Assembly: GCF_016808335.1 (NCBI RefSeq)
Contig: NC_053139.1
Span: 33,563,954 to 33,627,953 of the forward strand
Direction of reading: 5' to 3'
DNA length: 64,000 nt
From: Panicum virgatum
Taxonomy: Eukaryota; Streptophyta; Magnoliopsida; Poales; Poaceae
This document shows, piece by piece, positions 56,681-64,000 of the stretch. How positions within the stretch are numbered: the first letter of the stretch is position 1; each line of letters begins with the position of its first letter. Both the position numbers and the translations under genes were made by a program. Under the pieces are notes generated by a model. That model was not told where the DNA came from. It was given only the letters and a program-made list of their open reading frames with translations, and did no database searches.

Positions 56681-59600
56681 ATGAGGCCTTCAGAGCTTCA
56701 AAAGCCGGCGTTGGACATGTCCGTCGCTTGCCCTCGGCTAACACCGGCAGCATTAGCCTTTCCAGCAGCAGGTGCGTCAACTGCACACACCCACAAACTT
56801 AACTACTCAGCGCTAATAAGTTTTTATGGACATTTGGTGGGAATGATTAGACGCTTTTAATAAAAGAAAAGCCTCTAATCAACGTTTTTGTGGACATTTG
56901 GTGGGAACGATTATACGCTTTGGTGTAGGAAACTGAAACCACTTAGTTTTCCTGCTTTTTTTGCTTCAATAAATTCCATAAGATTGGACCAATCGAAATA
57001 GTTTGAGGGAGTAAGTCGAACCTAAATTTTATTTGAGGTGGGGGTGGGGGTGGGGGTGAGGCGTGTTTGTGCGGGGAAGGTGGGGGAGACAGACCAGATA
57101 GTAAAATGAACTCTTTCCCTGAACATATAATCATCTATAAGTGACACATGTTTGTTTGGTTTCTAGTATCCGACTACTATCAACTTGATGAATTGCTGAC
57201 GCCAGAGGAGAAAAGTTTACGAATCAAGATCCGGAGGTTTATGGAGAATGAAGTTGCCCCAATAATACCCAAGGTCTGCATGTACCTAGCTGCTAGGTTT
57301 ATATGTACTTATTTTGTTTTCTCCTTCTATCTATTATTACATTGGCGCTTCCTGATGCTTAATTTACTTTTTGATTCTTCTGTGGGTTCCTTTGATAGTA
57401 TTGGGAGAGAGCAGAATTTCCATTCCACCTTATTCCAAAGCTGGGCTCTCTCGGTTTCCTTGGAGGCATCATCAAGGTCCGTATGCTGCAGAGAACTTAA
57501 GTAACATAGTTTGAAAAATAGTAGAATACAGAAATCCTCCTAGATCACTTATATACATGAAAATGGAAAATGTATCAGCTTAACTCAAGGGTTAAGCCAT
57601 CATGATGATGAAAAGTTTTTGTCCATAGTGCAACCCAACTCTTAGTGGAGAAGTGTGGTGAAGGCGAAAGTTGGTAGCCATGAAGAGGTCGAAGGATGGT
57701 GAAAGGGTCTGGATTTCCCTGTTTTTGTATTGTTTGTCAAAATCCAGATGAAAATTAAATGATTATCTATTGTTCACTGAGGATCTTTGATATCTTTATA
57801 TTTAAGTCGTCGCATTTAGGATTCCACAGAATGTGCTTGCTAATAGCTGTCTTAAGTACGTAGTTTGTGGGGTTTTAGTGTTTACTGCGGGCAAGTATAT
57901 ATGTTGTTGTAACAGTATGTATATGGATAACTGGTTTTTTATATAATTTGCTTAACCATGTCAGAGAGAACGTTAAGCTTCGGATCACACATTTTACCCT
58001 TGGTTTCAGGGCCATGAATGTCCTGGGTTATCAGCGACCGCTTATGGTATTTGCATATCAGAGGTTGCTCGTGTGGATGCAAGCATAGCCTCATTCTGCC
58101 TGGTTCAATCGTGTCTTGCCATGCTTTGCATTGGTAAGTACTAACATAGTCTCTGTGGGATGAGCCACAATGTATGATGTTTATGATATGGACACGCTCT
58201 ATATGGTAGCACTATGCTTTGGAGTTTCTAGAAAAAAAGATACCATAAAGAAGATTAATTTGTGAAATTATTTTATTCAATGATGAAAGTAACATCTATT
58301 TTACATTGTCAATCCATGTAAATCTCTATATTACTGGTAGGGGTGGTAATTATCATGGCCCTTATGCCTCCTTCACAATCCAACTTATCTCTTACTCATT
58401 TTTGTTCAAAAATACATAAGGTTTTTGCCCGATCCCTATATTTGTTAGGCTAATTTTTTTATCCCTTTACAATGGTTATGGTTAATAATGTTTTAGGTCC
58501 CAACTCTGACCTTTCTAAAAACATAGACCAGAGAAAATGTTGACTTTGAAGGAATAAATCGAGCGACAGATCATATGTGTTCCAGTATCAAAATTACACA
58601 TATATGATGACGAAAGTAGTAAGTATCATTTCATAACCCACCCATAACCATTATTTAGCAACAAAGCAAGCTACCCAAATACTTTAATAAATGACCTGGT
58701 TTTCAAGGACAAGGATAAATAATATGGATATAATAGGAACCCATTCAATCAATGCATGCAAGCGTATAATAAATAAAGGTTACTAGGACAAAATTATGAC
58801 CAAGGAATATGCTTGCCTCCCTTAGTCACTTGCTGCTGCTCAGACTCTTCAAATTCTTGCTCTTAGAAATTCTTGAATGGTACTACTCATTACGAACAAG
58901 CCAAGTAAACACAAGGACATAATAGAAAGTAAAGGATATAAATTAAAATAATACATGGAAAATAGAGACAAAGGTTCAAACTAGTTCTATGCGTTATAGC
59001 GATCGATATGATACTAAGAACGCTGAAAACGGACTTGAAACACTAAGGATACGCTAAAAACAACTATGCAATGGCTTATTTGCAAGAAAACTCTCAAAAA
59101 GGGCTAAATAGAATGAAACTAAGGGCTAAAACATAATTTTATATAAAACCCCAATGTCTAATGTGCTAAAACACTAAAACAGGAATGCGGGTTCAAAATG
59201 TAGAAAGCCTAGGGGGTTTTCTGAAAAAGAAAGGGCTGAAACAAAATTTTTTTGAACATATGTGGATGGCGGGTTGATTTTTGGAAAAATAAGGGGCTTT
59301 TCTGCAAAATTGCCAAGGCTGACCGGGACCGGAGGAAATCCGATCTACAGCCGTCGGCTGCCGATCGGACACCACGCGAGTCCCGAGGGCCTTGACCGAC
59401 GTGCTGGCGCCGCTCAGCCGGCAGCGGGGGCTCGTCGGCGCCATGCCTCCTGGTGCTATGATGTGCCAAAAATTGGGCGAAAGGGCGCAGGAGAGAGAGA
59501 GAAAGGGCGCAGGATAGAGAGAGAGAAGTAGCTAAACTAATTACTGTGTTTTGGGGCTCGGGGATGTTCAGTAGTGGTCCTCAGTGTGAGGAAGTGGTGG

Positions 59601-62600
59601 CAGCGCTCAGGTCAGGCCGTGAAGGAGCTTCGGCGCGCAGGAAGATGCCGAGAAAGAGGTGAAATGGAAAGGGAGCTCACCGTGAAGCTAGTGGAGCGAG
59701 CTTGAGTGGGCGAGATGCGGCATGCATGGCGGAGCTCGGTAAGCGATGGCTAGGACATGTGTGCGAGCGAGGAAAAGTTGGTGTGGGGGCGAGGGTGTGG
59801 CACGGCTGCGAGAAGAAAAGGAGCATGGATTGCAGTCAAGCCGCCTTTGACATCCGTGCCGGGGGGGGGGGGCAACTTTGTTGGAACTGAATTCGAGCTT
59901 TGCTTATTAGGGAAGAAGGTGCTAGCTTTGCTTATTAGGGAAGAAGGTGCTGATGGGTGGGGCCACTCGTTACAGAGGGAATGATGGGAGGCGCGGGACG
60001 GGTGAGAATCGGCGTAGGAAAGGGAAGGAGAGCTCGGCCTGAGCTGGAAAAGATAGGAGGAAAAGAGAAACGGGCCGGTGAGAGAGAAAGTGGTCGCCGG
60101 TCCACATAAAGAAAGAAAAAAGGAAAAGGAACAGAAAAGAGAAAGAAAAGGAGCAAAAATGATTTTCCTATGTTGAGAAAATAAATAAACTCATAAATAA
60201 TAGAATTAAACTCGAAAAAATTCGAAAAAAATAATTCTGGAAATAACTAGAGCTCAAGGACAATCAAATGAAAATAAACTATACGCCGTCATGAATGCAA
60301 CATTTCAAATTTGGACATGTGATGAGTTTTAAATATTCCAAACTTAATCTTCTTGAAGCCTCAAAATTATATAACAAATCTAGACACTTCTAGATGTGAA
60401 ATTTAGGGTGTTACAAACAAGCACAAATTCTAAAGCATATATTTGAATAATTAGTTTAATTTTATTTTGTGGTGCTTCTTGGCCTGGCGTGGGCCACCGC
60501 AGCCCGTGCCAGCCCAATTCATCATGACCAGGATAGAGGCCGTCGTAGCATGCATATGTGAGGAGCTCGTCATTCACTGCTGGGCCACACGTTCGCCGGG
60601 CCACATTAACTGCTGCAGAGACCGCATGGCTGCTGCCTGCTGGTTGTTCAAATGAACAAAAATAAAGCACGCAACTGTCTTGCAGTAGTCTTGATTTGCT
60701 CCGTGCAGTCCGAGAGCTCAGCCTTGCCGACATACCCACTCGATGCTGTTAGTTCCGACCATGCTGGTGTGCTCTCTTATTAGTGAGATCCAATTGCAGG
60801 ATTATGATCTCACTTTCATGGAATTGTATCGAGTATGAACTTTTAGTTTATATAGAATCAGTCTAGCAAACATCGCTGATCGTATGAGCAATCATAGTGA
60901 CTAGGTGGGCCGCGCACCTCGCTGCGCCTAGTAGTGACGATGGGCCTTGGGCTAGATTTATGGGTCGGAAAGTTTGGTAAGGAGTGGCTGGGTTGCGTAG
61001 GGAGATTCTGGCACCACGGCCCAGCGGCAAGCAAGGAGCGAGGTGGGCCGAAATTCAGGTCCAGCAGCGGGCTGTGTCTAATCCACACCGTCACGGTGCC
61101 ACGCGTCACGCCAGGGGCGCTGGAGCAACCGGAGGGGCATTCGCTTCCTGATGTATAGGGATTAGACTATACGTGCACAACAACCTGATAGGTTTGGGGC
61201 TTTACTAGTAGACACTAGTAGGTGAGATTCAGTTTTGGATATGAAGAACTGGTTGTGGTTGAGCAGACGTGCCAGGAGATAGTGCTGGACGACAATGTGG
61301 CGGTTAAACACAGAAACTCCACACAGGCCATCACCCAAAGGAAACAGCCCTGTATCTCTGTCTCTAATCCTGATGAATAACTAGGGCACTGGGAAAGAAT
61401 AGTTTAAGGGCAGCCAGGGCTAGGCCTGAGAGGGACCAACAAATAAAATCAACTAATTTGTTTAAATGTGCTTTAGGATTCATGCTAATTTTTAGGAGGG
61501 GAGTAAGAGCGATTCTTGATAGATACATACCGTAAGATGTAGCGCCACCTAGCCGCTCAACTGCAGTTAGACGGTGTTTATAGCTTGCAAACACTTACCT
61601 GTCTGTGTACGTGCATATGTCTGCATATGCGTGGTAATCGAGCAGCACAGTTGGGATCTGAAGCGCAGGACAAATATTTGCCATCATTGAGCAAACTGCA
61701 CAAGGTTTGCGCTTATGTAAGTGAAAACAGTCAATTCCATGTCACTTTGCTTGGCCAATTCAATTCGATGCCTAAGCGCCTATAGCATGTGTTAACTTAT
61801 AATTAACTTGCACATTTCCAGGCCATGACAGAGCCAGAGTATGGTAGTGATGCAAGCTCTCTGAACACTGTAGCTCGAAAGGTAGTTATTTGACATGTCT
61901 GTTGCACCAAATCATTGATAATGGCCTTACGCATTGGATGATGCAAAAGGTCGGATCTTTATCCGTTTTCTAAAAATATATATTCAGATCCATAGTTTCT
62001 GGAGGACCTCATTTCTACAATAATTCTATGTCTTCAGCCAAGCTCAAATTATTAATTTTGTTAGTGTTCAAATTTACTCGTTTTGTTGATACACAGATTT
62101 TGGACTGATTGTCTACTATAATTTGATCGATCTTGTGGTATAATCTGAACTTCTTGAATAGGTTCCTGGAGGGTGGGTGCTAAATGGCAGGAAACGGTGG
62201 CCTGGGAACAGCAGTTTTGCAGATGTGTTGGTTGTTCTTGCTCGGAATACCAGCACCAATCAGGTCAATGGGTAAGGTAGACTATATATTCATGCATTGG
62301 TATTGTTCACATTAACTTTGTATGTTAATGTTATTTTTTTTGTGTCGAACCATAATATATATCAGGTTCATTGTGGATGGAGGAAGCCCTGGTCTGAAGA
62401 TCAGCAAGATCGAGAACAAGGTTTCAATGAGAATTGTCCAGAACTGCGACATCGAGCTGGAGAATGTGTTCGTGTCTGATGATGATCGGTTACCTGGTGC
62501 CAATTCTTTTCAGGATCTTGTTAATGTAATAGACATGTCTTTCACACACATGCCCAAACATATGTTAAAAACAGCTTGGTAGTCCACAACAGGTAGAGAC

Positions 62601-63418
62601 TAAACAACGTTGTTGTCCTTGAGTGCAGTCGCTTGCTTTCAGTCGTGTCATGGCTGCCTGGGTCAGCATCGGCATCGCAGTAGGGGTGTACGACGCATGC
62701 CAGAGGTTCATCATTACAGCTAATAATTAAGCTTCTGTTGACAATGTTTTCATGCACTCATTCTTGCTGCGCTGCCCGAACTGTACTGTATTTGATCAGG
62801 TACCTGGGAGAGAGGAAACAGTTCGGCGTACCACTAGCGGCGTTCCAGCTGAACCAAGAGAAGCTCGTCAGGATGCTTGGCAACATCCAGGCCATGTGGC
62901 TCCTCGGCTGGCGCCTTTCCAAGCTGCACAGCTCCAGCAAGATGACCATCGGCCAGGCCAGCCTGGGCAAGGTCAGTTGGCGGCTTTCATTTTGTGGGTG
63001 CAGAACTCATTTGAAAATTGACTGCCAAGAACTTATACCGTAACATATGGACATCGCTATAACAATCAATCTTGCAGGCATGGATCACGAAGCAGGCTAG
63101 GGAGACGGTGGCGCTCGGCAGGGAGCTCCTTGGTGGCAATGGCATTGTCACCGATTTCCACGTTGGCAAGGTAGGCTGTTGTGACAGTTTGTAATTTTTA
63201 GTTTGCTGTTTTTTCTGGTCATTGGAAAGTCTGGTCCTCTATTTGTTCACTATCTAATTAGTGCCGCATTTGTATATGTGATGCACAAATGCATGCAGGC
63301 ATTCTGCGACTTGGAGACTGTGTACACGTACGAGGGTAGCTACGAAGTTAACGCCCTAATAGTCGCACGGGAGATCACTGGCATCTCCAGCATTAGGCCG
63401 ACGACAAGCCGGCTCTAG
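56681..63418 (+). CDS. ACX4: Acyl-CoA oxidase 4, peroxisomal (short-chain)
   Basis: Twelve exons with consistent phases: 56681-56771, 57167-57273, 57399-57476, 58010-58133, 61646-61716, 61822-61881, 62162-62271, 62366-62525, 62629-62705, 62800-62971, 63078-63170 and 63299-63418. They give 420 aa with no stop or frameshift. The product resembles plant ACX4 (about 436 aa) throughout: [99 protein letters not shown] with the catalytic Glu at residue 393. It ends SRL, a PTS1 peroxisome signal. The enzyme oxidises short-chain acyl-CoA to trans-2-enoyl-CoA using FAD and O2 in beta-oxidation. Exons 8/9 join at [10 protein letters not shown]. Some usually conserved positions differ (TEPEYGS, RWPGN). 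Exon 5 start is set by phase. Confidence 0.93.
58650..60415 (-). mobile_element. LTR-type insertion in ACX4 intron 4 (left border uncertain)
   Basis: The right end is AATTTAGGGTGTTACA at 60415, the same terminus type as the solo LTRs ending at 31323 and 37380, and cttgctgctgctcagactc near 58828 parallels the LTR at 27437-31323. The interior shows the same GC-rich block order (59330-60010). No matching 5-bp target copy was found, so the left border is approximate. Confidence 0.5.
60416..61645 (+). other. Remainder of ACX4 intron 4
   Basis: Sequence of mixed composition with no recognisable gene. Acceptor cgagcag|CA at 61645. The whole intron is 3512 bp, compared with a largest other intron of 533 bp. 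Confidence 0.5.
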
Positions 63419-64000
63419 TGTTGCAAAACTGTGAACATATTATGGGTAATCTACAAAGGGGACTGTACAAGGCAAAAAAGATTAATCAAATCAGAGATAC
63501 TTGCTCTTCAATCCCCACAAGACTATGCATTGTTGAGTAATTAGGCAATTGTATGATTAAATTCTGAAATAAATAAATATTGAACATAAATAGATCTAGC
63601 ATGAACAGTTCTATCATACTAGTAGCAAGACACAACATGATCATGATATCAGAAAACATGATTAAGAAACGGATCAAATAACAATACACTTACAGAGTCT
63701 TGGCCTTCGGGAAGACGAATGTCGCTGATGGGATGAAGACGGTCTTACGGACAGAGTGCAGCAGATGACAATACGCTGCAGCACCAGCTTGGACGGAGAA
63801 CGAGTTGTGACGAAGATCTTTGAGCAGTCGCGCAAGGTGCTTCTCGAAAACCTTATTCGCCTTCTCCCGGCGCAGAATCCCAAAGGCGAGCAGAATCCCA
63901 AAGGCGAGAGGTTCCGAAGACTTGCTCTCCTTCGGGAAGACGAACGTCGCTGATGGGACGAAGACGGTCTTACGAACAAAGTGCAGCAGACGACCATACG
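63419..64000. other. ACX4 3' region and unidentified internally repeated sequence
   Basis: 63419-63660 is probably 3' UTR and spacer. From about 63704, ccttcgggaagacgaa...gatgacaatacg (to about 63775) repeats at 63929-64000, 225 bp apart. An 18-bp unit cagaatcccaaaggcgag is tandem at 63873-63908. It looks like the edge of an LTR element continuing beyond the window. Confidence 0.55.

Noticed and set aside
58134..60420. Target duplication (aacaa) for the intron 4 LTR-type insertion
   Set aside because: No aacaa followed by TG was found in the left part of the intron, so the left border was left open.
1..64000. Search for CRISPR arrays, operons, rRNA or tRNA genes
   Set aside because: Nuclear plant DNA; no array, no cloverleaf with A/B boxes and no rRNA motif was noticed by eye. 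A tRNA scan was not possible here.

Overview
The window is nuclear DNA from a grass, most likely a panicoid. The signs are GC-rich first exons, split genes with GT/AG introns, Stowaway and Tourist MITEs, long solo LTRs and plant-specific genes (a BES1/BZR1 factor and a peroxisomal ACX4). I cannot name the species. Four host loci sit in about 50 kb of nested transposable elements.

Left to right: (1) 1-3313 is the 5' part of a minus-strand Ty3/gypsy element with a complete 1.49 kb LTR, an internal deletion and broken pol. (2) 4926-7933 is a 3.0 kb solo LTR with a CAGAC target duplication, about 630 bp upstream of the ATG of (3) a two-exon BES1/BZR1-type brassinosteroid transcription factor at 8562-11232 (+, 357 aa). 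(4) 12244-24887 holds a direct ~4.65 kb segmental duplication of a minus-strand FYVE-SYLF gene. Copy A (13069-16575) is a clear pseudogene lacking exon 1. Copy B (20937-25467) keeps all five exons but has a small deletion in exon 2. Between the copies lie two exons of a KEA-type K+/H+ antiporter fragment, an intact intronless eIF1A gene (17805-18239, -) with telo-box and Site II promoter motifs, and a 777 bp MULE.

(5) 25.5-45 kb is repeats: a solo LTR at 27437-31323 carrying an 865 bp hAT-like element; a decayed hAT transposase at 33294-34162 next to another solo LTR at 34163-37380; and a three-LTR composite at 37934-43095 carrying a second hAT copy. (6) 45642-54923 is a full-length 9.3 kb Ty3/gypsy element with two LTRs, a GTGAT target duplication, decayed gag and pol and an intron-containing antisense ORF. 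It sits inside a Tourist-like MITE, whose halves are at 45547 and 55008.

(7) 56681-63418 is an acyl-CoA oxidase 4 gene (+, 12 exons, 420 aa, ending in the peroxisomal signal SRL). Its fourth intron is swollen to 3.5 kb by repeats. (8) The last 300 bp is an unidentified internally repeated sequence.

The host genes (brassinosteroid response, phosphoinositide/membrane biology, translation initiation, beta-oxidation) do not form a pathway. I see no cluster that behaves as one new system. The strongest content is evolutionary: paired filled and empty insertion sites between the duplicated FYVE-SYLF copies, a templated deletion junction, and several precisely bounded nested insertions. Exon boundaries come from reading frame plus GT/AG sites and family resemblance; no alignment program was run.
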